Assembly (NCBI GenBank): GCA_019637975.1
Contig: JAHBUR010000036.1
Span: 1-36,408, forward strand
Length of the DNA: 36,408 nt
DNA from: Bacteroidota bacterium
GTDB taxonomy: Bacteria; Bacteroidota; Ignavibacteria; UBA10030; UBA6906
Direction: 5' to 3'
A model generated the notes under the pieces. The model searched no databases. It saw only the letters and a program-made list of their open reading frames with translations, and was not told where the DNA came from. Made by a program: the position numbers and the translations under genes. Below are positions 7,282 to 16,858 of this stretch, piece after piece (the stretch's first letter is position 1; every line of letters begins with the position of its first letter).

Positions 7282-10200
7282 ATGATGCGAAGAACGTTCA
7301 AGACTATTGTCGGAACGGTCGGCATAGCGAGTCTGATCGTATGGTCGGCACTTGCAGCCGAGGGCCCGGACAAGGCCAACCGTACCCGGACGCCATCGCT
7401 TAACCGTACACTCGGAACGCCAACGTACCAGGTATTGAATATCAACAATCTCTGGTCGTGGGTGAGGCGCGATGGTCAGTCGAATCACTCGCCTACAGGC
7501 GATGATGGTATGTACTTCCCGCGCGGTACAAAGTGGGTGATTTATCAGGATGGATTCATGTATGGCGGCAAGGCATTCCTTGATGCCAACCATACAGTAC
7601 CTGCTCCGAACCAGGTTGAACGCGTTGGAGGGGCGACCTACAACGTGGGAACGCAGGCAGGTCGTATTATCGGGACAGGCGCAAATGCTGTTGCGGCGAA
7701 CCCTGCAGACGCTGATGTGCGTATTTTCAGAATTCGTCGCGACTTCAAGCAAATGAGCGATGGTGAACTGACTCGCGATGCTGCTGAATCGTTCGAAAAA
7801 TTGATCGGCGATGTCAGTTCGGCAGATAAAGCGGCAATTCTACAGCAGTATGAAACAGATTGGAATGAATGGCCTGTGGCATACGGTGCGCCCTACATTG
7901 AGCGAAACGGGACGCCGGGTTATCAGCCTCCACCTACAGGGCTTACTCCCGAAGAATTAATTTCAGGTAACCACGACGAACCCGGTGTTGCTGGTTCTGA
8001 CCCGAGTTCACCAGCCGACCAGGTTATTTGGACTGTGTTCAATGACCTGAACCGGAACGTTGCATTGGCTCTCTACGGATCGGAGCCCTTGGGCTTGGAA
8101 ATCCAGATGACAATGTTCGGCTACAAGCGGACAGATGCAATGGGTAACCTCTACTTCAAGCGGTACCGCATTATTAACAAGGGCGGTGTCGATATCGGCG
8201 GCGGGGCCAGAGGTTCGTTCTACATTGACAGCATGTATGTTTCACAATGGTCGGATCCTGATCTCGGCTCGGCCGGCGATGACCTTATTGGCGTTGATTC
8301 CTCAGCAAGTCTTGCATACGTCTATAATGGCAACGCTATCGACCTCGAATTCAAAAAGTTCAGTCTTCCGCCTCCATCCTCCGGATACGACTTCCTCGCC
8401 GGCCCCATTGTTCCGTCAACGGAACCCGGCGCACGAGCGGTTTTCAACTTCCAATACCGCGACGGCTACGAAAATCTTCCGATGACTTCCTTCGTGTACT
8501 TCTCGGCCGGAAGCGGCATTTCGGATCCTGCATTTACGCGCGAGGGCGGCCTCAGGTGGTGGAAGATGTTGCGCGGATTCGTTCCCAACGCCTCGACTGG
8601 CCCGGATATTTACTATCCGCACCCGCCGGGCGAGCCCCTTTCCTTCTTCCCTCTGAATGGGGATCCGGTGAAGCGACAAGGATTTATCGACGGACTGGGT
8701 ACTGATTATTCTTACGGTCCCGGCGATCGCCGCTTTGCGCTGAACAGCGGTCCGTTCAAACTTGCTCCCGGTGACACGCAGGAAGTTGTGGTTGGTACTG
8801 TTGCGGGTTTGGGTTCGGGGCGTCTTTCAAGCATTTCGGTCATGAAGTTCAACGGCCGGTTTGTTCAGAACACCTTCGACGCATTGTTCCAGGTTCCGAA
8901 GCCGCCAACGGCTCCGGCTGTGACAGTAACAGAACTCGACGGACAGGTGGTTCTCTCATGGGGAGCCAATTTGTCGCGAGTAGCACAAACGGAAACAACA
9001 GTCAACCAGCCCGGCGAATACAAGTTCGAGGGATACAATGTCTACCAGTTGCCGAGTCGTAATTCGCGCCTGAGTGAAGGCGTCCGTATTACAACATACG
9101 ATCTTCCTACCGACCCGGATGTTGTGCTCGACGAGCAGTTTGATCCCGTTTCGGGGCAGATACTCCAGTTGCCGGTGCAATTCGGAACGAACTCCGGTGT
9201 TGTCCGGTACTTCAACTTCAATCGTGATTACATCCGCGATATTGACAAACTGAACAACGGCCAGGAATACTATCTGGCGGTAACTGCATACAGTGTTGCG
9301 AATGTGCCGAACTATCTGCCGGCAGCGCTCGAATCGGACGTGCAGGTGTTTGCGGTACGCCCGAAAGTTCCTTTTGGAACTATTTTCGGCTCCCGGTTTG
9401 GCGACACCTTGAAAGTTAATCACGCAACCGGGGTCAGTGATGGTATCGTTCGTCCGATCGTTATCGATCCGGGTGCCAGCACGGGCCAAACCTACCGTAT
9501 TACATTCAATGATGCAGGCGGCGGGAACACGACGTGGAACCTCACAAACGTCTCGGCAAATCGTGCCGTCTTGAGCGCCGAAACAAACCAGTCCGGCGAT
9601 GACAACTACAAGATGATTGAGGGTGGCATTCTGCTGAAGGTTGAAGGACCTCCTCCCGGAATGAAGGATTGGTCAATCCCTTCAGGCGAACGTCGCTTTA
9701 CATTTGCCGATGTGTCATGGAGCGGTCTTGAGGGCTTTGAAGGCTCAATCGGGTGGGAAGAACCGGCCCACTACTTCGGAAGTGTTCCTGATCAGACTGT
9801 AAAAGCGCACGAGTTGAGAAACGTTCTGCTCAAGCTTGCTCCTGCAAGCTCGGGAACGACAGGTAACCCGGATGCGGGTGGCAACTCCTACGGCGGCTGG
9901 GATCTTGACGATCCTACCCTCGATGACAACTTCTCGTATGCATACCGCTACTTGCGAGGAGCAACGGCAGCACCGGCACGACCGGAATTTGCGCCGTATA
10001 TAGTGAATGCTGCGGCAGGCTACGCGTACCAGGATTACAAGCGCGGTGTGCCGCTTTCTGCATGGAACATGGAAACCAATCCACCGACTCGTCTTGCGGT
10101 TGCCATCCATGAGAATAACGTAGCGACCGGTTTGCTTGATGGCAAATGGTGGCCGCCGTCGAACGGAACGGGTGTCAACCAAGGCGCAACACGCGACTTC

Positions 10201-10770
10201 TTGTTTATCCTAAACGCTCCGTATACGGGCGCAACACCTGACCCGGCATTTGTTGGGTTGAACATTCTTGCCCAGCGTCTGCCCGTCATGTGGTGGGTAG
10301 CGTCAAACCGTCGCGCCAATGCGAACTTCTCCCTTGGAGATGAGTTCCTGATTCTTGCGAACCACGTCAACACTGTTGATGACGTGTTCGAATACACAAC
10401 TCCTCTTCCCGGGAAGGGTGTGAGTTACGACAAGGAAAGCGCAAATAAGGTTGGTGTTTATCCCAACCCGTACTATGCGTTTAACCCGGCAGAGACAAAC
10501 CGTCTCGTTCGTTTCGTCACATTCAATAACCTGCCGCCTACTGCAACAGTCCGTATCTTCAACCTTGCGGGCCAGGTGGTTCGCGTGTTGCAGAAGAACG
10601 ACAACTCGCAGTTCATGCAATGGGATCTGAACAATCAGAACAACTTCCCCGTTGCCAGCGGTATGTATATTGCCTACGTGGAAATGACCATGCCGTCCGA
10701 CGGTTCCAAGGTGACCAAAATAGTCAAGCTCGCGGTCATTCAGGAACAGGAGGTGCTCGATGTATTCTAA
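7282..10770 (+). CDS. Very large T9SS-type secreted protein with C-terminal sorting-like domain
   Basis: This 1162-residue protein has a signal peptide (about 1-26, ending ALAAE) and no obvious enzyme motif. A fibronectin-III-like segment starts near residue 540 (PTAPAVTVTELDGQVVLSW). The last ~107 residues (from VGVYPNPYY, about 1056) form a T9SS type A sorting-like domain with VRIFNLAGQVVRVL and the usual SGMYIAYVEM strand. The domain ends with an acidic extension (QEQEVLDVF) rather than a basic end. The start is placed by AGGAG at 7269-7273. It lies between a TonB-dependent receptor and a PorV-like protein, and its stop is 25 bases before the PorV start, so it is probably an operon member and a surface-exposed cargo. 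The function is unknown. Confidence 0.75.
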   Translation: MMRRTFKTIVGTVGIASLIVWSALAAEGPDKANRTRTPSLNRTLGTPTYQVLNINNLWSWVRRDGQSNHSPTGDDGMYFPRGTKWVIYQDGFMYGGKAFLDANHTVPAPNQVERVGGATYNVGTQAGRIIGTGANAVAANPADADVRIFRIRRDFKQMSDGELTRDAAESFEKLIGDVSSADKAAILQQYETDWNEWPVAYGAPYIERNGTPGYQPPPTGLTPEELISGNHDEPGVAGSDPSSPADQVIWTVFNDLNRNVALALYGSEPLGLEIQMTMFGYKRTDAMGNLYFKRYRIINKGGVDIGGGARGSFYIDSMYVSQWSDPDLGSAGDDLIGVDSSASLAYVYNGNAIDLEFKKFSLPPPSSGYDFLAGPIVPSTEPGARAVFNFQYRDGYENLPMTSFVYFSAGSGISDPAFTREGGLRWWKMLRGFVPNASTGPDIYYPHPPGEPLSFFPLNGDPVKRQGFIDGLGTDYSYGPGDRRFALNSGPFKLAPGDTQEVVVGTVAGLGSGRLSSISVMKFNGRFVQNTFDALFQVPKPPTAPAVTVTELDGQVVLSWGANLSRVAQTETTVNQPGEYKFEGYNVYQLPSRNSRLSEGVRITTYDLPTDPDVVLDEQFDPVSGQILQLPVQFGTNSGVVRYFNFNRDYIRDIDKLNNGQEYYLAVTAYSVANVPNYLPAALESDVQVFAVRPKVPFGTIFGSRFGDTLKVNHATGVSDGIVRPIVIDPGASTGQTYRITFNDAGGGNTTWNLTNVSANRAVLSAETNQSGDDNYKMIEGGILLKVEGPPPGMKDWSIPSGERRFTFADVSWSGLEGFEGSIGWEEPAHYFGSVPDQTVKAHELRNVLLKLAPASSGTTGNPDAGGNSYGGWDLDDPTLDDNFSYAYRYLRGATAAPARPEFAPYIVNAAAGYAYQDYKRGVPLSAWNMETNPPTRLAVAIHENNVATGLLDGKWWPPSNGTGVNQGATRDFLFILNAPYTGATPDPAFVGLNILAQRLPVMWWVASNRRANANFSLGDEFLILANHVNTVDDVFEYTTPLPGKGVSYDKESANKVGVYPNPYYAFNPAETNRLVRFVTFNNLPPTATVRIFNLAGQVVRVLQKNDNSQFMQWDLNNQNNFPVASGMYIAYVEMTMPSDGSKVTKIVKLAVIQEQEVLDVF

Positions 10771-10795
10771 CAATATGAACAAAGGAGAAACGACC

Positions 10796-11842
10796 ATGAC
10801 AAAGAAGATGTTGATCAGCGCCCTCGTGTTCGGTGTGCTGTTCGCGGGCGTGGTCGGTACAGCAGACGCACAGAACAAGAGAACCGGTACATCGGCCGCC
10901 CCCGAGTTGTTGATCCCCGTCGGTGCCCGCTATCTTGCGATGGGAAGCGCGTCGTTGGCAAACGCAACGGGTGTCGAAGCAATTCATTTCAACCCCGCAG
11001 GGTTGGGATTGCTCAAGAACTCGGCCGAAGGTATGTTTTCGTCAATGTCGTATATCGCCGACATTAGCGTGAGCTACGGCGCCATCGGTGCTTCATTCGG
11101 TGATTTCGGGATTCTCGGCTTGTCCATCAAGTCGTTGAGCTTCGGGGATATCCCGTTGACAACGAACGACGATCCGGAAAACCTCTCAGGGAGAAACTTC
11201 TCGCCAACGTACGTTACTGTAGGGGTTACCTACGCCCGTCCGTTGACCGACGCGATCTCTGTCGGTATCACAACCAAACTGATTACCGAACAGATTGACC
11301 GTGTTTCTGCCTCCGGTGTTGCATTCGATTTCGGTGTCCAGTACAGCGGACTCGTTAATGTAAAGGGACTTCACCTTGGCGTTGCGGTAAAGAACATCGG
11401 ACCCGGAATGAAGTTCGACGGTTCCGGTCTCTACCGCGCAGCGGTATCCAGCGATGGAAGCCGTCCGGAACAGCCCTACAAGTCGGAAGCAGCCAGCTTT
11501 GACCTGCCTTCTCTTGTGGAGTTTGGTCTGGCCTATACCGGAAACTTCAGCGACGAGTTCAGTTATGTGGGCAGCGGTTCGTTCACCAACAACAACCTGT
11601 ATGTTGACGAATGGCGCTTCGGTGGAGAACTTCTCTACGGAACCGACCAGGTCAAGCTTGCAGGCCGTGTCGGCGGTAACCTCCTTCCCAAAGTCGAGAA
11701 GGAAGACCGCATCTTCGGTATCACCGCCGGCGTCGGTATCACCTACATGACGTCCGATATGGAACTGACGTTCGACTATGCATTCCGCCAAGTCGATCTC
11801 TTCAACAACAATAACGTGTTCTCGTTGAAGGTAGGGTTCTAG
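10796..11842 (+). CDS. PorV/PorQ-family outer-membrane protein (module 1)
   Basis: This 348-residue protein has a signal peptide (ending TADAQ near residue 24). It then carries the PorV/PorQ-family N-terminal signature ELLIPVGARYLAMGSA and the FNPAGLG motif, followed by alternating beta-strands and a terminal Phe (FSLKVGF), as in outer-membrane barrels. Known PorV shuttles T9SS cargo to the cell-surface attachment complex. That role here is inferred from family and from the neighbouring cargo gene. The ATG at 10796 is chosen because AAAGGAG lies about 8 bases upstream; an upstream in-frame ATG at 10760 would overlap the preceding gene and hide the signal peptide. It ends the module-1 operon and is a paralogue of 18177-19232. 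Confidence 0.85.
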   Translation: MTKKMLISALVFGVLFAGVVGTADAQNKRTGTSAAPELLIPVGARYLAMGSASLANATGVEAIHFNPAGLGLLKNSAEGMFSSMSYIADISVSYGAIGASFGDFGILGLSIKSLSFGDIPLTTNDDPENLSGRNFSPTYVTVGVTYARPLTDAISVGITTKLITEQIDRVSASGVAFDFGVQYSGLVNVKGLHLGVAVKNIGPGMKFDGSGLYRAAVSSDGSRPEQPYKSEAASFDLPSLVEFGLAYTGNFSDEFSYVGSGSFTNNNLYVDEWRFGGELLYGTDQVKLAGRVGGNLLPKVEKEDRIFGITAGVGITYMTSDMELTFDYAFRQVDLFNNNNVFSLKVGF

Positions 11843-11884
11843 CTCGACAGGCAGAACGAGGCTGTGTATGCCTTGTATCAAAGG

Positions 11885-11915
11885 CTGCCCCGGAATATGC
11901 CGGGGCAGTCTTTTT
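11885..11915 (+). terminator. Strong intrinsic terminator closing module 1
   Basis: CTGCCCCGG (11885-11893) and CCGGGGCAG (11900-11908) form a perfect 9-bp GC-rich stem with a six-base loop, followed by TCTTTTTTG. It lies 43 bases after the PorV-like stop. Confidence 0.9.
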
Positions 11916-11946
11916 TGTTTTCGTCAATCAACTTCTGAGTGTTGTT

Positions 11947-14238
11947 GTGATTCGTTTGCGTTTGGCTCTTCTTGCCCTTCTTGTTTCCAGCTTCGCAGCC
12001 GGAGCGGTGGCCAATTCAGGGTCGAGGTTCTTCCCGGCCGCTGGCGACACAGCTCTTTACCAACTAACGCGTGATGTGGCCGGCGATATCAACGTTCTGT
12101 GTATTGCAATACAGCCGGGATATGAGGACCTTTCCTCGCTGGCCTACTTCAGATTGGCCAAGGGCGCAAAAATCCTGGCAGCCTACATCACCAATGGAGA
12201 GTCGGGAGAAAGCGACATACAGTCGGAGTACCCCGCGATGCTTGCAGCAGTGAGGCGTGAAGAGGCAGCCGCTGCGTTGGCAATGCTCGATGGCGAAGCC
12301 CGGTTCATGAATCTCCCTGATATTGCATCTGCTTCCGATTCGGCAGCAGTACGAAGCCTCTGGCATACCGATTCGCTCCAGTTGCGATTGCGGCAACTCA
12401 TTGGCGAGTTCAAGCCCGACCTTATTCTCATTTCGCCCGATTTCGGTTTTTCCAACTCTCCACTTCGGACGGACATAGTTGTGCATGATGTACTCGCGGC
12501 AGCGCGTCAGGTATCGGGGCATGGAACCTGGAGTGTCGACCGTGTGGCTCTCGAATCTCCGCGGGACAAAGGCTTCTCTCTTCCCATAGATGATTCGCAT
12601 CCAAAACTGAAGGTGACGTACCGGGCGATTGCGGAAGCGGTGACAGCTACGTACCAGTCGTTGGCTGTGCAGCGCGGTACATGGAGAACAGGGGTTGCGG
12701 TGTATCGCGTACTTCATCCTGCAACGTTCACGGGTACCGGACTTGATACAGGATTGCCTGTTGTTTCTGACCGGTTGCGAACCCTGAATGTTGAACTCCG
12801 GCAATTTTCGCACCGTATTCTCGCATCCAAAAACCGGAATTCCGACGAGTATTTCCGTCAGGCCGCATCGTTGCTTGATTCTGTTAGTATGAGAATCACC
12901 CGTATTCATCAATTCAGCTCCGCTGAACGAAGAACGCTGCTGAGGTGGAAAGGCGCCCTTGAAGGAATACGCAATGTCCTGCTCGGTGTGAAGGTTGACT
13001 TCACGGTCAGTGACTCGATTCTTACAGATCTTCAGCTTACGTATCTGAATGTCTCGCGGATTCACGGCCTGAGTGACGGAGGGACAACAGAGTTGTTTTT
13101 TCCTGCTGTTGATGCGGGATGGGTTCTGAACGAAGATGTGGGTCGCAGAATCCCTTTTGAACCCGGCGAGGCGTATCGGTTGCTGACTCCTTCCGCACTG
13201 ACGTATGATTTTCCCCGCGCCGAGTTCGGGAATCATCAACAAGCTATCCGAAAGCCAACGTATTTCTTCATCATTCATAACGCGAAAGACAGGTCGAGAA
13301 GCTTCATTTATCGCGGCAGTATGTATTTTTCCTTCTCCCCGAAATTGTCGTTTGAAGTGCTGACCCCGATTGTCCGGGCGATGAACGATGAACGTGTGAC
13401 AGTCCGGCTGATGAATCACAGCTGGGACGGCGTACGCGACACGGTCCATATTCGCGATTCGGTAATGTTTGCCCCTGGCCGGCCTTTCAGGTTGAGTTAC
13501 AAGGGTGCCACGCAACTGGATACATTGAGGTTGCAGCTCCATACCCCCGTACCCGAGGGAGATCATCTTTCCAATATCTTGATCGATGACGTGCCACAGG
13601 GAATGTTCGTAGCCCGGAGTTTTTCCGTTCGTGCCGATACGTCACAGGCGGTAGCCGTGACCGGTGGGGTTCAAAACAGCGCAACTGTGGATGCGCTGCG
13701 GCGCATCGGGTTTCGGAGCCGGGAACTCCGCCCCGCCGACCTGTCGACTCGGGCGCTGGAAGGAATTGATGTACTCATTCTCGATAGACGTTCGCTTACT
13801 CTGCATACCCGTCTGAAACAATCGTCGAGAATATTGGAGAGGTTTGTGGAACGCGGCGGGCATCTGGTTGTGCTTGCGCAGGAAAGCGATGAACTGGCAA
13901 AATTCCCGCTGCTGGAAGGGATTGTCGCCGCCCCGTCACACTTGATTGACGAGGCGGCCCGGATTGCATTCGATTCAACACATCGTATGCTTGCCATTCC
14001 CAATCCCATTCTTCCGGAAGATTTTGATGGATGGCTGTTTCGCAAGGCACACAACTCACTGACAGTACGGGGGGAATTCGAGATCCCCGTTCGCGGCCCG
14101 GATGAGGAGCCGTTGGTGGTGTCACGTCTCCTCGGAAAGGGGAGAATCACATATGTTGATCTTGCCCTGCACCATCAATGGATGAATGTTCATCCGGGAA
14201 GTCTGCGGCTGTTGGCAAATTTGGTAGCGTTCCATTAA
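11947..14238 (+). CDS. PIG-L/LmbE-like multidomain exported protein with degenerate metal site
   Basis: This 763-residue protein has a signal peptide (about 1-23). The N-terminal third follows the PIG-L/LmbE deacetylase pattern: a strand, a cofactor loop, KGAKILAAYITNGESG, AVRREEAAAALAML and FKPDLILISPDFG. The zinc motif that reads HPDDE in active enzymes is QPGYED here (residues 56-61). The second HPDH motif is also absent; only a lone HD (180-181) remains. Catalysis by the known mechanism is therefore unlikely. The middle holds beta-sandwich sequence (VRLMNHSWDGVRD), and the C-terminal part (about 575-760) resembles a class I glutamine-amidotransferase-like fold (VLILDRRS, FVERGGHLVVLAQ). 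The start is a GTG with no clear ribosome site, so the N-terminus is tentative. It lies 44 bases before the second receptor. Confidence 0.7.
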   Translation: MIRLRLALLALLVSSFAAGAVANSGSRFFPAAGDTALYQLTRDVAGDINVLCIAIQPGYEDLSSLAYFRLAKGAKILAAYITNGESGESDIQSEYPAMLAAVRREEAAAALAMLDGEARFMNLPDIASASDSAAVRSLWHTDSLQLRLRQLIGEFKPDLILISPDFGFSNSPLRTDIVVHDVLAAARQVSGHGTWSVDRVALESPRDKGFSLPIDDSHPKLKVTYRAIAEAVTATYQSLAVQRGTWRTGVAVYRVLHPATFTGTGLDTGLPVVSDRLRTLNVELRQFSHRILASKNRNSDEYFRQAASLLDSVSMRITRIHQFSSAERRTLLRWKGALEGIRNVLLGVKVDFTVSDSILTDLQLTYLNVSRIHGLSDGGTTELFFPAVDAGWVLNEDVGRRIPFEPGEAYRLLTPSALTYDFPRAEFGNHQQAIRKPTYFFIIHNAKDRSRSFIYRGSMYFSFSPKLSFEVLTPIVRAMNDERVTVRLMNHSWDGVRDTVHIRDSVMFAPGRPFRLSYKGATQLDTLRLQLHTPVPEGDHLSNILIDDVPQGMFVARSFSVRADTSQAVAVTGGVQNSATVDALRRIGFRSRELRPADLSTRALEGIDVLILDRRSLTLHTRLKQSSRILERFVERGGHLVVLAQESDELAKFPLLEGIVAAPSHLIDEAARIAFDSTHRMLAIPNPILPEDFDGWLFRKAHNSLTVRGEFEIPVRGPDEEPLVVSRLLGKGRITYVDLALHHQWMNVHPGSLRLLANLVAFH

Positions 14239-14282
14239 GTTGTTGAAAACATGAATCACGCACAGATACGGAGCAGTGACTC

Positions 14283-16850
14283 TTGAATAGTGATTGTGAC
14301 AGGTGTTTCACGGGCGCTGTGAAGGCGACCCTTCCGCCGTTGTTTTTAACACTCCTCATGGTTGTCAGTACGTTTGCCGGCACTACTGGATTGTTGGAGG
14401 GGCGGGTCACCGATAAAGCTACAGGCCAGTACGTCGTCGGCGCAAATGTGACCGTGGTGGGGACGCAATTTGGGGCCGCTGCCGACGTGGATGGCATCTT
14501 TGTCATTGCCAATATCCGGGCCGGAACGTACAGCGTGAAATTCAGTTCCGTCGGGTACCGCACCGTGATTCTCCAGAACGTCACGATTCTGCCCGACTTG
14601 CGAACCCGCATTGATATGCAGTTGGATCCTTCGGCGGTGGAGCTGGATGCTATCGAGGTCCGCGCCGAACGCCCGCTTATCCAAAAGGACCAGCCTTCTA
14701 CCGCATTCTCCATCGGAGAGGTGAAACTTGATAAACTGCCGGTTGTTGCGTTTCAGGAAGTACTCGGCTTGCAGCCGGGAACTACAGTTGAAGGAAATGT
14801 TCGAGGCGGTAAGATCAACGAGGTCGTGTATCTCGTTGACGGACTTCCTGTTCAGGATGTTGTCGGCGGAGGGTTGGGAACAGGGCTCCCGAAAAGTTCT
14901 ATCACAGGAATGACTGTCCATACCGGCGGATTCGAAGCGCAGTACGGCAATGCCATGTCGGGCATTGTCAATGTTGTGACAAAAACCGGCGCCGACAAAC
15001 ATGAGATTGGAGGCCGTGTTGAAAGGGACGGGTGGCTACCGACTCGAGTCAATGAGCAACAGGATCGTCTCACCGAGGTCGAACTCACGGCCGGTGGCCC
15101 GATTGTACAAAACCGCCTGTTCTATTTCACTGCCAACACCTACACCCAAAGCGATACGCGGTGGTGGCGGGATTTCGACCAGTTTCGCGTAGATGGCGTG
15201 ATTAGTGAATTCAACGGCTTCAGCAAATTGGAGTCTATTATCAGCCCTTCAGTGCGGCTTGCCCTTCAGGGAATCTACTCGCTTCGCGACTGGCGTGACT
15301 ACGAGTTCACTTGGCGGTTCAATCTGCCGGGTTTGCCTGCGCGGAACCGCAATTCGTACCGCCTCGCCCTGACGCTCTCGCACACACTGTCCGACAACGT
15401 ATTCTATACCGCCAGCGTCAGCCGATATTTTCAGCGTTCGGAGATAGGAGAACGTATCGGGGCAGACCAGGATCTCCGGCCGTACGAGTATGATTTTTTT
15501 CTCCGGTACATTGTTGGCGGAAAGCGCCATTGGTGGGCCGATACGCGGCAGACAATCTACACCGTGAAAGGAGATGTCACGGCACAAATCGACAGGTCGC
15601 ATATTGTCAAAGCGGGAGTTGAACTGCATCAGTATAATATCCTCTCCGATCTTATAAAGTTCGAGCCGCAGTTGACGTATTTCGGCAAACCGATTGAGAC
15701 GGCCGACCTGCTGAATTACAGCAACTCCTACCACTACCAACCCCGATCAGGCAGCGTGTATGTTCAGGATAAGATTGAGTTTGTGCGGGATGGTTCGAGT
15801 TTCAGTTTCGGTGTTCGATGGGATTTTCTGGATACACGGGCCGCCCGCCCCATCGTCGAGTTCATTCCGGTCCGGCAGGATGAATTCGAGCAGCGCGTTG
15901 TCGGCTCAACGAAGGTAAAGTTCAAGCATCAATTCAGTCCGCGCATTGCGTTTGCAGCGCCCGTCGGCCCGTCTTCATTTTTCTACGTGAACTTCGGGCA
16001 GTATTTCCAGTATCCGTTGTTCGACTATCTCTACTCCGGAATCAATCCGTCCCAAATCCGTTCTGGAACCCGCGGCGTCCTGACAGGCAATCCCGACCTT
16101 GAGCCCGAGCGAACGATTGCATGGGAAGCCGGATTCAAGCACGGCATCAGCCCCACCGTGGTTGCATCGGCAACGTATTTCCGGAAATCGATCTCGAACC
16201 AGATAGATTCGAAAACGCTGATTCCGTTCGACAGCAAGTCTGCGGGTGACTACGGATTTGCGTCGTACGTAAACAATGCGCAGGCAACAGTGAACGGACT
16301 GGAATTTGTGATCAGCCAGGAACGGGGGGAGAAATTTTCGGGCACCATTTCGTACTCCTATATGGTGACGGAGGGGGTCAGTGACAACGTCAATCAGTCG
16401 ATCAATCTTGCGCAATGGGGTTTCCCGCTTGTTGCGCGGCCGTATCCGTTAAGCTGGGATCAACGGCATACTATCAAAGCTGACGCGGATTTCAGCCTGT
16501 TTTTGGGAATGCAGATGAATGTTGTTGTTTTGTACAATTCGCCGAGGCCATACACATTCTACCCGACCCGTGACGGATATACGCCCCTCGATTCCACGAA
16601 AGCATTTCTCCCAAACAATGCGCGGATGGAAGATGTTCTGTTTATCAATTTCAAAGTGAGAAGGGAATTTACGCTCGGTTGCGAACCGAATTTCTACTAT
16701 TTGACTTTATATGCCGACGCCCGCAACGTGCTGAATGCGAAAAACATTCGATGGGTTGATTCCAACGGGCGGGTTGGCGGTGAGTTGGGCGATCCGGGAG
16801 CGTACTACGACCCGCGACGCATTCGTGTTGGCGCCCGGCTTGAGTTCTAG
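14283..16850 (+). CDS. TonB-dependent outer-membrane receptor with carboxypeptidase-regulatory-like N-terminal domain (module 2)
   Basis: This 855-residue outer-membrane receptor is paralogous to the one at 4153. After a hydrophobic leader it has a regulatory-like sandwich (LEGRVTDKATGQYVVGANV, about 39-125). The plug domain has EVLGLQPGTTVEGNVRGG and VVYLVDGLPVQD near 155-195, then GNAMSGIVNVVTKTG, and a barrel follows that ends in RIRVGARLEF. The first receptor ends almost identically. The start used is TTG at 14283 with GGAG nine bases upstream; a GTG at 14319 would give a more ordinary signal peptide, so the N-terminus is uncertain. Its stop is 8 bases before the first lipoprotein gene, indicating co-transcription. 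The substrate is unknown. Confidence 0.82.
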   Translation: MNSDCDRCFTGAVKATLPPLFLTLLMVVSTFAGTTGLLEGRVTDKATGQYVVGANVTVVGTQFGAAADVDGIFVIANIRAGTYSVKFSSVGYRTVILQNVTILPDLRTRIDMQLDPSAVELDAIEVRAERPLIQKDQPSTAFSIGEVKLDKLPVVAFQEVLGLQPGTTVEGNVRGGKINEVVYLVDGLPVQDVVGGGLGTGLPKSSITGMTVHTGGFEAQYGNAMSGIVNVVTKTGADKHEIGGRVERDGWLPTRVNEQQDRLTEVELTAGGPIVQNRLFYFTANTYTQSDTRWWRDFDQFRVDGVISEFNGFSKLESIISPSVRLALQGIYSLRDWRDYEFTWRFNLPGLPARNRNSYRLALTLSHTLSDNVFYTASVSRYFQRSEIGERIGADQDLRPYEYDFFLRYIVGGKRHWWADTRQTIYTVKGDVTAQIDRSHIVKAGVELHQYNILSDLIKFEPQLTYFGKPIETADLLNYSNSYHYQPRSGSVYVQDKIEFVRDGSSFSFGVRWDFLDTRAARPIVEFIPVRQDEFEQRVVGSTKVKFKHQFSPRIAFAAPVGPSSFFYVNFGQYFQYPLFDYLYSGINPSQIRSGTRGVLTGNPDLEPERTIAWEAGFKHGISPTVVASATYFRKSISNQIDSKTLIPFDSKSAGDYGFASYVNNAQATVNGLEFVISQERGEKFSGTISYSYMVTEGVSDNVNQSINLAQWGFPLVARPYPLSWDQRHTIKADADFSLFLGMQMNVVVLYNSPRPYTFYPTRDGYTPLDSTKAFLPNNARMEDVLFINFKVRREFTLGCEPNFYYLTLYADARNVLNAKNIRWVDSNGRVGGELGDPGAYYDPRRIRVGARLEF

Positions 16851-16858
16851 TCTGTGAG

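Noticed and set aside
12064..13566. 500-codon minus-strand open frame opposite the PIG-L-like gene
   Set aside because: It is an antisense shadow produced by codon bias; the + strand frame carries signal peptide and recognisable domains.
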